Part shown: positions 24,506-36,390 of the stretch, one piece after another | Layout: each line of letters starts with the position of its first letter | Position numbering within the stretch: position 1 is the first letter of the stretch | Source: Agrocybe praecox | Lineage: Eukaryota > Basidiomycota > Agaricomycetes > Agaricales > Agrocybaceae | Direction: 5' to 3' | Assembly (NCBI GenBank): GCA_964017145.1 | Contig: OZ024843.1 | Span: 363,001 to 427,000 of the forward strand | DNA: 64,000 nt | The notes under the pieces: generated by a model | Database searches by the model: none | Told to the model about the DNA's origin: nothing | What the model saw: only the letters and a program-made list of their open reading frames with translations | Program-made: the position numbers and the translations under genes

Positions 24506-24841
24506 ATGAAGGCGGCATTTGAGAGGAAGGATCCAGAGCAATTCAAAAGGTGGCTTAATGACATGTACACGCATGCAGATAGTGGACGTACGCTGCAAGA
24601 GAAGATTGCGGGTTTTGGAAGACATTTACCTTCCGAGGAGTATTTGATCCATCTCCTCCGGAGAGAACAGATAGATCTATTGACCAGGGTGATCCGAGGA
24701 ACAGTTATATTGGAAACACGTCTCGGGGTCATCCACCGGCGCTTATTTTCTCTAGGGCCGGGATATTTTGATTTTGAGGATCTGCCGCTGGATTTTTCCC
24801 AGAAGAACACAAACACTTCCAATCGACGTCAAACTTTGTAG
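24506..24841 (+). CDS. Small orphan protein, 111 residues
   Basis: A single open exon from ATG at 24506. The frame is also open 30 bp upstream, starting GTG at 24476, so an upstream exon joined at a CAG acceptor near 24490 is possible. The composition looks coding: a helical, charged protein with AFERKDPEQFKRWLNDMY, GRTLQEKIAGFGRHLP, EEYLIHLLRREQIDLL and an acidic FDFEDLPLDF near the end. No signal peptide, membrane segment or known domain was recognised. It converges with the coiled-coil gene at 25140-25756. It could be a real small gene or a surviving exon of a larger one. Confidence 0.4.
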   Translation: MKAAFERKDPEQFKRWLNDMYTHADSGRTLQEKIAGFGRHLPSEEYLIHLLRREQIDLLTRVIRGTVILETRLGVIHRRLFSLGPGYFDFEDLPLDFSQKNTNTSNRRQTL

Positions 24842-25139
24842 ATTTATTAACGCATGTATCTTCCTGCAAGATGTATCCAAGCACAATTTGTAGGTGACAG
24901 TGCAAGAACATGTTGCAGTTGACGAGAACCAAACTTAGACTCGCCGGCATTCATCGTAACTTGTAAGAGAATATTCATATCAAGAAAATGTTCAGAAGGC
25001 CCATTCCAGAGATATAGTTTTCGATTTCTTGTATATTGCATGGTAAATATACAAGCACTCTTCAATTCTGAATAGTGGTAGGTATCAATGTAATTAAAAG
25101 GCTATACAGTCTAGGATGCGTCTTCACGTAGTACGTACA

Positions 25140-25756
25140 CTACCTCTTGGGCTCATCTAATTTGAGCTGTAGTTCTGAGTGCATTGTAGTTAGGTTCTGG
25201 AGCTTTTTTCTCGTCTCGTCGATTTCGTTATATGCATCCCGGAGTTGGATATGTGTATGGTCAAGCTCGATGTGTGTTCGGTCCAGGTCAACTTTTGCTT
25301 TTTGCATATCTTGTTTCCACACGGCGCGAACGTTGGCCAACTCTGCAGCCTGTCTCCCCACGACAGCTTCGAGGTATTCCACTTCACACCTCAGATTCTT
25401 TATATCCTCCCTGAATTCTTCGATTTGATCGATATATTCACGTAGCGCATCGTTTAACTGCTGTCGCGATTCAGTTAGCTCAACTGACTGCCGCAGAGCA
25501 ATATTTTGAAGACAGCGAACGTCGCTCGTTATGTTTCTTGGGGTGCGCTGAAATCCGGCTTCTGAATCTAGCCCCAAATGAGCTTCTTCTCTGTTATTCG
25601 GCGCCCCCCTATGAGGATGGGAAGAGCGCCCCGTGAATAGAGGAGCACCGCCAGAATTATCGAAAGTATTAAATGCTGAGCGAACTTCCTATACAAATTA
25701 GAATTATCATGACATGTAAATATAAGAGCAAATGAGAGGCATACCCTTGGCTCCAT
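25140..25756 (-). CDS. Small coiled-coil protein, about 186 residues
   Basis: Two exons: 25756-25745 (MEPR) and 25688-25140, joined by a 56 bp intron (GTATGC...TATAG) in frame. An in-frame ATG at 25810 would add 18 residues and cannot be excluded. The first 55 residues of exon 2 are polar and unstructured. From about residue 75 to the end the protein is a nearly continuous coiled coil (YIDQIEEFREDIKNLRCEVE, LDRTHIELDHTHIQLRDAY, EIDETRKKLQNL). There is no catalytic motif, signal peptide or membrane segment. A structural or adaptor role is likely but not demonstrable. Confidence 0.6.
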
Positions 25757-25810
25757 GATGTTTGGGGACAAAGGAAAGTTGAAAGTTGAAATTTTGGAAC
25801 ACGGGGACAT

Positions 25811-28800
25811 TCAATTTGGCTTAGTACTACCCCTGGCAATGTTAGGCCTTTTCCGAATACCGAGCTTGTTCTGTACGTAATTCCAGAATATGTACTCTGG
25901 AACGTTCCTGTGAGAACATACTCTGGTGTAGTCGGTATTAGATCCTGAGGACAGGAACCATCATCCGTGCACCACACCAGCACAAGCCTATCGCAAATCG
26001 TCACGAAACTTGCGATCGATTGAATGGGATGAAAATTCAAATATTATTCATATAGAGCGTGGGCGCAGTCCAGGTCAATGTAAATAAAAACATGATTGAG
26101 ATAGTTATTACTTGTATATGAACGGAACGTAAGCGCCCAAATGTAAATATCGTAGAAGGGCGCTGGTAGAATAGGATATACCATACTATCAAGATTTCCG
26201 TAAACGACATGAAATATAGTTCCAAGCACCCAAGGGCAGAGGGTACGATGGGAGGGAGAGGTGTCGGTTTGCAACTAGCGTGACATTATATCATTCAAAG
26301 GCGTACTCGGGAGGTCACATGAAATTAGCTTACCGAGTGAACAAAAAACCAGCGGGTGGGAAACTCATCTTGCGTAGCCTTTCGGTTGTCTAAGTACGTG
26401 GAAAGACAATGGTACAGCTAAGTAACAACATATCTCTTCGGGGGGACTTCAAATTTCAGTACATTGGAATTCGCTAAGACGGAAAAGGAACTTGGAAAAG
26501 AACATTCATAAGTACAAAGGTAATACACAAAGATACGAACATACCTGCAAAGTTTGCGGGATGTTCACACAAACCACATCAAGAATAGGGTACGCCTTCA
26601 AGTAATAACATACCTTGAGAATATCAAACTTGTTTCGCATGGATATCTTTATTGTCAGGAACTGTGATACGAACATAAAGCTGGAACACAAAATAATGAA
26701 TACACTTAGAAAGGAATGTAGTACGGAGCTACGAACTTTACATGCAGTTAACTGGACGCCAAAAGAAACTGGCGCTAAAATGTTATTAAATTTGGTTTCT
26801 GGTTACGGAACAGTTATGAATCGGGGTGTTAACAACCTAAAACCTCGATAGCGAGGACCGTAGTACCAAATATGATTTGTACATGTTAGTATAGGCAAAC
26901 GAGGCCTCGAGGGCACATGGTGAAGAAGAGATAAGAGAGGATAGGTGAGTGCATGAAGGCTATAATACCGAACGAGTAAACGTACCTGCGACTCTCCGCG
27001 GAAGCACTTTGCATGATTTACTATTGGATGCAGCGGTCGGCTTCGCATTGCGGACCATATAGAGATGGTGCTCGTATCATGAGCACATCACAAAAAAAGG
27101 AAACAAGAGACGATACCACACCTAGATTCATATTCGCAGGAAGTCCCAATATTGAATTCGACGTTGGCGCATGTCTGCGGGGACAAGTACGCATGCCAAG
27201 GAAACCGCAGTTTGGTATCTTCAGATCGAGCTCATAATATGCTTGAAAATATAGTAAGATTCATGTTTGGAAAAAAAAGGTGAGAGGTGGCTCACAGCGT
27301 CGTCAAAGAGCTTGAACTGATAATGATGCATGGTAAACGTTGATCGCATTAGAATCAATACGAACAGCAAAATATTCTCGCCGAAATTGCAATGTGAAAA
27401 AGCGTAAGTGTAGGCTCGTTGGCATTCGCTTCCTCTCACTAGGCAGCCCTCAATGCACCACTTTACACCCCTCGCATTCGAACGAACGCCACCTATTCCC
27501 CCGAAACACACCCCTCCCAATCGAAATCATGGATCCCGCACGCCCTCATCGACTGAGTAGAGGTCCCTGCTTCACGAATCGAAGCCGAACGCGAGGAAAT
27601 GACGATGAATCCAACATTCGACGCTGATCGCTGCGTGTTCAGGTCGTCGGCCAGGTCAATTCCAACTCGAATCCTGGAATTGGATGTTCGGGGGATGGAT
27701 TAAGGGCGGGGATGAAGAATGGCGCGTGGTTGGGTGGGTGATATCGAATGAAAAGAGGCAAGCAGGGTGGATGAAAGGCACTGTGGGGTGCCGGTGATGG
27801 TTTGAACAAAGAGGTTGTTGATAGCAACGACGCGGCGACAGGTGAGCGCTAGCATCGATGTATCCCTCCACACATCCAATTCACCCCATTATCTCTGTCC
27901 CTCTCTAGAAAGCTTTCAAGACGCCAATTGAAAGTGACAATGACGAGCGGCGGGTGGTTGAGTGATGGTTTGGACGAACGCGACAGGTGAGTATCCCTCC
28001 ACATAACGTCTGAGACGACGTGCAAGACAACGAGGACGATGTTAAGGTCGAATGCACTCCGAAAGGGTGTTGGGAGTGGAGAGCGTACGCGTCGGTGCTG
28101 GCTAGGGACTGTTGCTGACCATCTGCGATGCAACCACGGTCCTTACACGACGACGATGGACGAAACGAACAATCTTTGGGGGGCAATGTGCTTTGTGGGA
28201 GGTGCAGAAATGTACGTCTCAATGCGTTTTTGGCGGGAGTGACAAAATGAAAATCTTGACTCTCGGGGGTCGAACAGTCCGGCAGTGGTGAGTGCGTGCT
28301 ATAAAAAAAGCTGTCAATTCATCAGAATAGTTTCTGAATGAACAATGAATAAGTCAGTTCAAACTCCGCTTCCGTGATAGGTCACACTGATCACACGCGG
28401 CAATTCTGCCGAACGAAGTTCAACAACTGGAGCCTGAGTGTCTTTCATTTCGTTATAACTATCCATCAGGTTTGTCTGTGCCAAAAATGCGCACAAAATG
28501 AATCTCCCCGTACTTCTCAGGATGTATGAGTCCCAGGAAACTCATGTCGAGTGCACAATATGGGAGGCTGCCCGCGCATCGCAATGGCCCATTCTATGAA
28601 AGGTAAGCCTCATAAATTCATTCTGGACAATCCAAACCATGACTCACTGCAGCGCTACTTTTACCCAAGTAATGAGTGCTGAATCGTCTTTACGCCAGCT
28701 GTGATAACGGCCTTTGTTCACAACGTACATACTATTTGCACACATCTTAGAGTAGTATTTGGATTGTATGTAATCCAGCATGGGATTGTCTGCCCGTAGT

Positions 28801-29098
28801 AACAGTGACAAAAAATTGATTAATTGACTCTACTATCATGATGCCTGAAACGAAGCGAGTACAATGGAGGCACTGAATGCGCGTCGGATCGCTTATTCTG
28901 CGCGGTGATGAACCGTGGGAACGCGATATGCGCCCAACGCGCACATCAGCCGCTCGTCGCTGAATCGACTCGTAGCGCCTCCCCAATGAACCGGTATTAC
29001 TCGAGACTCTGTATATATGTATATTACTATACAATAAGGGTATTAGGCCAAAAAAAAAACCGACGCAAAGTCCTCCTGAGACCTGGAAAGCCAAACAA
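25811..29098. other. Gene-free region with possible decayed exons
   Basis: A minus-strand stretch at 26225-26040 is strongly hydrophobic and could be a membrane exon, but no partner exons were found. The interval 27640-28240 contains two GACAGGTGAG donor-like sites in partly similar surroundings, resembling a dead gene. Nothing can be annotated firmly. Confidence 0.35.
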
Positions 29099-29180
29099 GT
29101 CGAGCCATTGCAATTTTACGCGATGCCCATGCAACTACTAACGTTAGCGGCCTACAAAGGCCGGATAGCAATACTGGCCA
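29099..29180 (-). repeat. Dispersed hairpin repeat, family 1, copy a
   Basis: The reverse complement matches 43051-43136 closely over about 80 bp: a CCGG-rich hairpin, then GGC(T/C)GCTAA(T/C)GTTAG(C/T)AG, then GCATGGGCATCGCG and ATTGCAATGGCTCGAC. A shorter match is at 37188-37220 and a partial one at 44283-44350. Confidence 0.75.
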
Positions 29181-29406
29181 TATCTCTGCTCCGGCTGGCC
29201 TACTCAATTTGTTGTCATGTTAATGTTGGCACGACACTATCTTCTAAGTAATCGCTCATGTGCACAACTATTAATATTTTTCCGAAAATTCTGGTATTAT
29301 CGCCAAATCGTCGCACGACTGAATCTCAACTAATTCTGGGGGTTCACTCCTTACAGGCAAATTTTTTAAAATCAAAACATTACATATAGAGTGTATTGAT
29401 ATATAT

Positions 29407-29999
29407 CTAATAAATATCCTTCGAAATGTGCCCATCACTAAGCTCGGAGTCCGGAGTGCTTGCCATAAAGTATACTAAGTCATCAGTATCGGAGGACTCC
29501 GTGCAGTGGGCCGAATCGGTATCCTCCCCTCGTGGGTTCTCTTTTTCGTCCTCGGACCTTTCTTCAATGGGTCTGGGAAGCCGGTAGCGTGGTGGCACAG
29601 TGGAATACCCGAGTCCAAGCTTGAGGTGTAGCCGGACAATCAAATTTTTGAGGCCAGGACAATGATAATCGGAATATCTATACGGCCGATAAATTAATAT
29701 TTCGTCGTTGTCCACCATATCGCCATATTTTGAGGAGCTAAATTGCCAATGGGGTCGTTGTCGTGCACGATACACCATATATCTCTCCCTTGGTATTAAT
29801 AACGCAAGGTTACTATCCTTGGATAGGAAAAACCGGTTGTCTACCAGGGTTCCTCTCCAGCTAAGGCGTCCACGACCAAAAAGTTGGCCATCTGGGTCAT
29901 CCTAATTTACTTTCAGCATAAATGGCGAGCCACAACAGGTAATGAGAAATAATATACCGAGTAATAAATATAAATGTGCGCCTTCGAAAACGATTGCAT
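29407..29999 (-). CDS. Small orphan protein, 178 residues, acidic C-terminus
   Basis: Two exons, 29999-29958 and 29901-29407, separated by a 56 bp intron (GTATAT...AATTAG), phase 0. The N-terminal 110 residues look like a compact basic domain rich in aromatic residues and arginine (FGRGRLSWRGTLVDNRFF, IPRERYMVYRARQRPHWQF, ILIYRPYRYSDYHCPG, LIVRLHLKLG). The C-terminal 60 residues are acidic and disordered (EERSEDEKENPRGED, ESSDTDDLVYF). There is no signal peptide or membrane segment. I do not recognise the family. Confidence 0.55.
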
Positions 30000-31654
30000 A
30001 ATGAGGTGACAGAAGTCTATGAGAGCTAGCGGACGTCGGCCCTTGGAATTGGGGGTGAATCGAACTACGAAGGCATACAGTAGTTACCAGTATATATATA
30101 TATTATTCTTCGCTCAAAATTCGCTCAAAATTTAGCCATCACACGCATTTATACAAGTGCGACTTGGAAAATAAACTTTACAGATAATAAAATAAATTAC
30201 ATTAATGATCGTCTAAGATCACCAAAACAGCCGGGGATCCGATCCTAAGCTCATTCGTATCAACCAAATTAAGAGAGACAAAATATAATGAAAAATGTCA
30301 AATTGTCGCAACCTACAGATGAAAAAATGCAACTTGAAGTTTGCATGGTCACTCATGTCTCCCGTAGGTTCGCATGATTTTCAGAGCCTGCAATCCAATG
30401 TAGCACAAGGCTTACGTTGTTTTCCTTTGTTTTCGGACTTGCTACATAATTGAGTCAAGATATGGTTCACTGAGATATTTACGTGAATGCTTCTATATGG
30501 CCTCTTGATGCTTGACCCTGCATACAATGTATCTCCCTTTCTAATTCTATTCTAATTATTAGAACATTATGACTGCTGCGGAAATACAGAAGCTAGGAGC
30601 CGCTCCGTCTTATTAATGACAAATACAGTGAGTGATTCTTTTGTACTCGACATGGACACCAGAGCTCTAATTATAGTAGCCAGTTGCGCCATACCATGAT
30701 CCGAAGAGTCTAGAGCCTATGTTAATACTAATAATATATCTAAAACATTGATAAAGCGATTCAGGAATCAGATATTCTTTCTAATGTTGTGAAATTATTT
30801 TATATTTAACACTTGTATTTACTTTGGAACATTGATACGCATAATGCAGCATTGTGACTAAGACTAGCCACGGTATTCTATTGCTGTTAAGGCAGTTTGA
30901 TCGGATCTTGCAACATTGATTAATTTTTTGTGAAGGTCCCTTGATAATCATTCTTAGGTTAGTCATGCACTAGCGAAATTGGACTTGACTGTACTTTACA
31001 TTACAACTCAGTGTTTCAGACTTCTCAACTCTTAGGTAACTCTTGTTACAATTCACTGGACACTATCCCCGGTCCCCAAGTCCCGATCACTATTCTGCTG
31101 CGCAATGATCTTGGATTAGCCCTGTTTTATGTCAATCTCTGCAGACTATTCAATAGTATACCTTTTGACACAGCCTCTGGCGCTCCTGGTCCCTTTTTTT
31201 TGTTGGAATTGACGTATAGATCTGGAATAATGAGGCAAAAATTACTCAAGTGAAATGTTAAAGCATTGAATGATCATCACTGATCAGCAACGCATCACCA
31301 AACTTACCCGGCACCGAATACACTTAGACGGCAAGCAAATTGATATCTGAAGACGATCGAGGCTTCCAATAGGCTGGAGGCAAGTGGTGAAAATGGAAGG
31401 GAAGGGAAGTGGGAAATGTGGGAAATCTGTGCTTTCAACGGCTTTGGATTTCTGGGCGCACGCCGACAGTCGCTATGAGGGAACTCGGAGTTGAAAATCA
31501 AAATGTCCGACATAATAGTGGGAAGCTGCGGCAGACCGGCACGAGAACACGCGCACGCACGCACACGCAATGTATTGGCTATTTAAGGAAAATTTGTGAA
31601 CAAGTAATAAATAGTGAAAAATACGTAGGAATAGGAATGATTGTTGTAAGTTGG
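30000..31654. other. AT-rich intergenic region, nothing recognised
   Basis: Only short frames with no splice support on either strand. Confidence 0.45.
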
Positions 31655-32822
31655 TTATTTAGGTAACTGTTGTCCGTAATAGTTCTTCAACGCTTGATAG
31701 TAGTTCTTTAACGCTTGATAGTAGTTCTTCAGAGTTTGATATAATTTAATAATCCGGAGCCATAGGGCGTCTGTCGTGCGGAATAAGAAACCTACAAGGT
31801 TTCCTAGGTTTGCAGCTACGACATATGTTGCTACCTAGAGGTACATTTAGCTATAATTGTCGCAGAGATACTTGACATCAGATAGCACTTACCCCTAGGT
31901 TTGAGACTCGAAAAATGCTGAAACCATATACCAGGGAACCTCGCTGTTTTATTGCGACAGTAACAAACATCGAATTTGATAACAAGATCCACATAGTTGC
32001 GGAGTAACTCAAATAGACAGCTGATTTTTTTATGTTGCTTGTCAAGGTATTTGAGATGAATATTGGCGAGAAAATAAGAGCGAAATCGATGGTGGATTCG
32101 ACTTCACAATTAAAAAATAAGAAAGTAAAATAATTCAGAAATATGATAGAAATTACGGACATCGCACTCACCAGCGAAGCTTGGCCAAATAACGGCCGAG
32201 CTTGTCAAGCACCCAGACGCTGGTGGTATGGTATAGAATGTACATGCGTGATTTGCCACGCCTATCATGGTACATGCGAGGAAAATGATCGAAATTGAGA
32301 TGAAAAAAAAAGCTTTTGGCTTCCTTGGATAGTCCCTGTACACTCTTCCGATAGATAGAATAATGCTCAGACGGGAAAGCCTAGAAATAAGAATAAGGTT
32401 CAATGTCGATATGATACCCGCAAGATAGGGGAACAGCTGGAGACTTACCAGGACGTCGTTAGCTTCACATTGAGAATGACCCGATCATAACCAATGTACG
32501 ACTGTGGTTCTGGCGCTGAAATGCCAGGTATCAATGATCATTGACGGTAGACAGAAAAGAAAGAAACCTCATGAATCTAGGACGTACAGAAACGGCATGT
32601 TATCGTTGCTAATATGATAAGGCCGGGGAGTGTCAAAAGGGCGCATATGTCGTCGAACCAGAGGGTATTACTGGCGATGGTCCGAGAGATTATTCTCCAA
32701 ATCGTCGATACCATTGCTGAGGCATGAGCAGATAGTAAAATGACTAATGGATCGCAATGATCGTGTTCAGTAATATGCTGGGTTTTCAATCATCGTGCGT
32801 GCGTACCTTGCCACGAACGCAT
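31655..32822 (-). CDS. Fungal rhodopsin-like 7TM membrane protein with a C-terminal heptad-like repeat
   Basis: Six exons join in frame: 32822-32807, 32743-32588, 32515-32449, 32380-32173, 32101-31893 and 31834-31655 (about 278 residues). Introns are 47-71 bp with GTACGC, GTACGT, GTAAGT, GTGAGT and GTAAGT donors. The pattern is that of the fungal integral-membrane family often called rhodopsin-like (PF20684 type): a first TM ending in RIISRTI, then the LWFDDICALL motif after TM1, LTTSWLSRLSIILSIGRVYR in the third TM region, a cysteine-bearing loop (TFYTIPPASGCLTSSA), and later TMs LIFSPIFISN and ATYVVAANLGNLVGFLF. These proteins sit in the plasma membrane; ligands are unknown. The C-terminus holds three tandem copies of a 21 bp unit encoding LKNYYQA-like heptads. 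The N-terminus is shorter than usual for the family. Confidence 0.72.
31668..31738 (-). repeat. Three 21 bp tandem repeats inside the last exon of the 7TM gene
   Basis: Units are variants of CTGAAGAACTACTATCAAGCG on the minus strand, encoding LKNYYQA, LKNYYQA and LKNYYGQ. The copies are nearly identical, so the expansion is recent, and it keeps the reading frame. Confidence 0.85.
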
Positions 32823-33517
32823 GTTCTCAAATTGCATAAAAAAGGAAATAAAAACGCCGTCACTGGCGGCGTCAACTGAAAGAGATATACGAGGGGTGAA
32901 ACCGTCGGTCCAGAGGTTTGAAGACTCAGAGATAAATCGAATGAATGAAGAGTGGTCCGGGAAATGTTCGTGAGAGAGGAGGTTAGCTGTCGTATTTTAG
33001 CTCTTCACAGCCTGGGAAGCTTAGACCCTAATTATCCAGCCCTTAAGGTACAGTGGTTACCCTATTCACCTATGGTGTAATAGCTTAAATGAAGACGATG
33101 CGTTGGTGAACCCCTTAACAGTGATAATTCTTGGTCCATGAGCGACGCTGAGATCGCCGTTTCTGGGGTGGATACATAATTGAATAAGCATAACTAGCTA
33201 CCGAAACAGTGTAGTAATCAAATAGGTGAAGTGTACTACATATGAAAGGCCAAACATGAATACTGAACTAACGAACCTGGCGGCCACAATGCCGCACGTA
33301 ACACACGTAACACACGGTCCGGCGCACTCGCGTCACTATATCCATATATTACTATATGGACCATTTGGGCGTTTCGGGTTTGCATATCTTTGTCTGTCGC
33401 TATTTCTATAGTGGTTTTTCTGTGAACATGATAGAATGGAAGGGAGTTGAGTCCCGATCATTTCTTCCTACTTTAGCAGAATGTGTGAAGCAAGTCTGGT
33501 GATGGCCTAAGAAAAGT
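32823..33517. other. Intergenic, nothing recognised
   Basis: Presumed promoter side of the rhodopsin-like gene. TAACACACG is duplicated near 33299-33315; otherwise plain sequence. Confidence 0.35.
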
Positions 33518-33519
33518 TA

Positions 33520-34284
33520 CATCAGGAAAAACACTTTTTGCCCTGACTGCCCTCAGGGAGTTCAGGGATGCCATAGGGCAGTCAGGGCAGTCAGGGCAGT
33601 CATGGCTCTTAGGACACCTCCAGGGACTTCTCTCCCAGAAATTCTTGCTCTCAGGGCATCCCAGGGCAACTCAGGACACCTGAGAGCAACTCTGAAACAA
33701 AAGGACCTTATCTCAAAATCTCAAAGTCCAAAGCCTTCTTTCTAACTTACAAGTTTTGTTTGTCTCATATCCTATATAATAGGAGGCTGCCAATCTCTTA
33801 TTTATTATTTGTTTACATTTGAGGCCATAAAATCACATCAGTGGAGGCCAAACATGTAAATAGAGGCAAGTAAAAAGTCATGTGTTTGTATTTTGATCCC
33901 ATCAATTCCAACTACATTGCTATTATTTAATATATAAACATCCAAATAGATAACTTGGTAACTGCTAGGCTTCTTAGGTGTCATTCTGGATGCATTTTAC
34001 AGGTTTGGCAGCTATTATAATTAAGTATATTGTAGAAACATTGTTGTCAGGGTTACCCAAGGCTACCCAGAGCTACCCAGAGCTGTTCAGGGTGCATAGG
34101 ACTTCCTCAGAGTATTATAATATTGTCAGGGCTACTCAGGACTACCCAGAGCAGCCTAAAACACCCTTAAGGGGCAACTCAGAACTTCCCAAAGGATCTT
34201 TAGGGACCTTTAGGATGCATTATATACTCCTTGTTCTTTTAAATTTTCTCAAGGTTACTTTTGGCAAAAGTGTTTTTCCTGATG
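33520..34284. mobile_element. Non-autonomous DNA transposon (element A) with 23 bp inverted ends and TA flanks
   Basis: Terminal inverted repeats CATCAGGAAAAACACTTTT at the left end (a one-base length difference in the T run) and its complement ending at 34284. Each end is flanked by TA (33518-33519 and 34285-34286), as expected for a TA target duplication. Inside each end lie iterated short motifs based on CAGGGCA/ACTCAGG/CCCAGAG (about 33541-33700 and 34050-34190). The core, about 33705-33920, is clearly homologous to 49425-49690 of element B: AAGGAC(C/T)TTATCTCAAAA, CTCAAAGTCCAAAG, TTTATTATTTGTTT, CATTTGAGGCCATA, AAACATGTAAATAGAGGC, AAAAAGTCATGTG and TTTTGATCCCATCAATT. No transposase is encoded. 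Confidence 0.8.
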
Positions 34285-34286
34285 TA

Positions 34287-35821
34287 TTTGTGTAGCAGAT
34301 GCATGCCGAATAATAAAACCTACATTCCAACCTAGATTCGCGTCTCGGAGTGCAACAGGACCATGAAGCACATGGAGTATATTTCAACTAATATTACCAG
34401 GGTGCAGAGCATGGCGGAAGAAGCCCCAGGAGTTATTAAGTGCGTATTCTAACCTGTATCAACACCTGAGCGAGGATGAAGAAAAAGTTTGTTGTTCATT
34501 ACACGGCACTGGCAGGCGCAATAGATGAGGCCGTACTAGCAATTTATTAAAGTGTTTTGACATGGCGCATAGCGCGGCAGGTGAAGCATGAAGCGTGTAT
34601 TTTTAAAATGTATTAACATGGCGGAAAGCGCGACGAATGAAGCATGATATATTTCATTTACGTTTGTTACCACATAGCTTTGGCCTCGCGCGACACATGT
34701 AGTACCCAACGCTTTAGGAGCGGACTGGGCTGTTCTTCAACTTTACCGGCTGCCAGAGGCTAACAGTTGTAGCATGACACATAGGTTCTATCGTCTTGCT
34801 CGCGGGAAGAGGGTCGCATGCAGCGTAAAAATAGACGTAGAAAAGGGGTTTCTTGGGTTGTTATAAATTTGAAGTAGAAACAGGAGCGTTGCAGCCAGGC
34901 AGTTCATGGTGGAAGGAAAAGGAAGGAAGAGAAGGTGACGGACAGAAACGCGACGCGCGACGCGTTGATGAAAGTTCAAGCCCAGACGGCATCCCGGCAA
35001 GGATATTTAACATCAGCAAGGCTGTGCCGCCGAAAGCCGAAAGGGACCTTAGCAAAAATTCAAACTGTGTATTTATGTACATACACGTCGTGGCGACACC
35101 TTTGTTATAGCCGAGGAGTCTCGGCCTGCTGGCCGCTCCGAGATTGGAACCTCACGAAGTGGGGTTCTTGGCTAGCTCCTGTACAAAGATGGTAATGTTA
35201 TATTAGAGCGACGTCCGGTGACATCCTGCCGACGCGCTCACTCAGGCAAGTTCTTGTACATACCTTGCAGTCTTATATGAGCTGCAATGCGTGTGATCAG
35301 CGCTGAGCAAAGCTACTCTTACCAACATCCGCCACTTGACTTGGACTTGAAATGACTAATGACATGTTATGCTCCCCTCTGCTGCACATCTAGTTCGTCG
35401 AAAGTATCACATGAGAAGCAGGAAAATGCACGGTAGGGAGTAATCCTACTTGAAGGACTGGATTATGAGATGTTTTTTGGAACAGGATAATCTCTTGCCA
35501 AAGAGGGACGAGCAGATGCTGTTCGACAAGCAGTTATAAATAGGACGTCACGAAGTCCTGTCGAAATTCGGCATTTTCCTGTTTTACACCATAGTATCGT
35601 GCTTATGCTATCCGCAGTGTGTGAGGGAAACCCTGCCGCTTTGGACGTGGGTACTACTGCTGGGACCAGAGTCCATGACCACGAGTGTCTAAAATCACGG
35701 CGACCCCGACGATTATGGGTTGAAAGTTTACAGTTAGAGGAACATATGACACACGGAGAAAAATATTCATTGATTAAATTTCATGTGCATTAATACCTAC
35801 TATAACATGCTCAACTAAAGA
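34287..35821. other. Intergenic, nothing recognised
   Basis: Short frames only. An imperfect hairpin built on GAGTCTCGGCC/GGCCGCTCCGAG lies near 35113-35143, without a gene beside it. Confidence 0.4.
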
Positions 35822-36390
35822 CTACTCTTGATAGGGACAATCTATATCCCAGTGAAGGACCTCGCCATCGTCATCGGTTCCGAATGCAGATTCACACCCA
35901 CAGTCGAGATCACGATCTCCCCAATCATCATGTATCTGCCTGCTCGCTAAGTTAGAAGACAGATGTTGGCCGTGTGCTATGAAAATTACAAAATGTGAAC
36001 GGTGATTAGCATACAAATGGGTCAAAATAACACACCATCAAAGTAACTCTTGATAATGAGAAAGCGACGATACTGCTCCAAAGTGAAGGGAGCGCTGGTT
36101 TGGTTACTGTGAGACCGTGTTTCTCGAGAGGTAGTGTGTTCTGTAGAGCAATCTTGCGACTTGGGAGTAAGGTCAACAATAGCTTTAGGTTCCACTTCCG
36201 ACGCCGTTTCGGGATTTAAATCATCCGGCAATCCGTCGGTGTCGGTACGGGTGCCGGAGTCCTTGGGAGCACTTGAAGGAACAAGATTGTTGGGTTTGGT
36301 ATTCAGGATGATGTCTGGTTGGAAGGTACTGTCATTAGGGATCTTAATTCGTCGCTGGGAGGGTGGTGGTGGGGTGTCAATTACTTCCAT
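35822..36390 (-). CDS. Small orphan protein, 169 residues, acidic Cys-containing tail
   Basis: Two exons, 36390-36036 and 35976-35822, join at phase 1 across a 59 bp intron (GTGTGT...CATAG). Just before the start codon a second apparent intron (donor GTGAGC near 36460, acceptor TTGTAG at about 36394) lies in sequence without an open frame, so it probably interrupts the 5' leader. Residues 1-90 are Pro/Ser/Thr-rich and disordered. A short helix FTLEQYRRFLIIKSYF bridges the junction. The C-terminus is acidic with three cysteines (RDLDCGCESAFGTDDD, WDIDCPYQE). Family not recognised. The acidic end resembles in style, not in sequence, the orphan at 29407-29999. Confidence 0.55.

Noticed and set aside
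33541..33680. CRISPR-like array in element A
   Set aside because: The words are short, degenerate and without regular spacers, and the genome is eukaryotic.
33474..34299. TAGCAGA direct repeat outside element A as a longer target duplication
   Set aside because: The seven bases match, but the sequence just inside does not form inverted ends, while the TA-flanked CATCAGG ends do. Kept only as a weak alternative.
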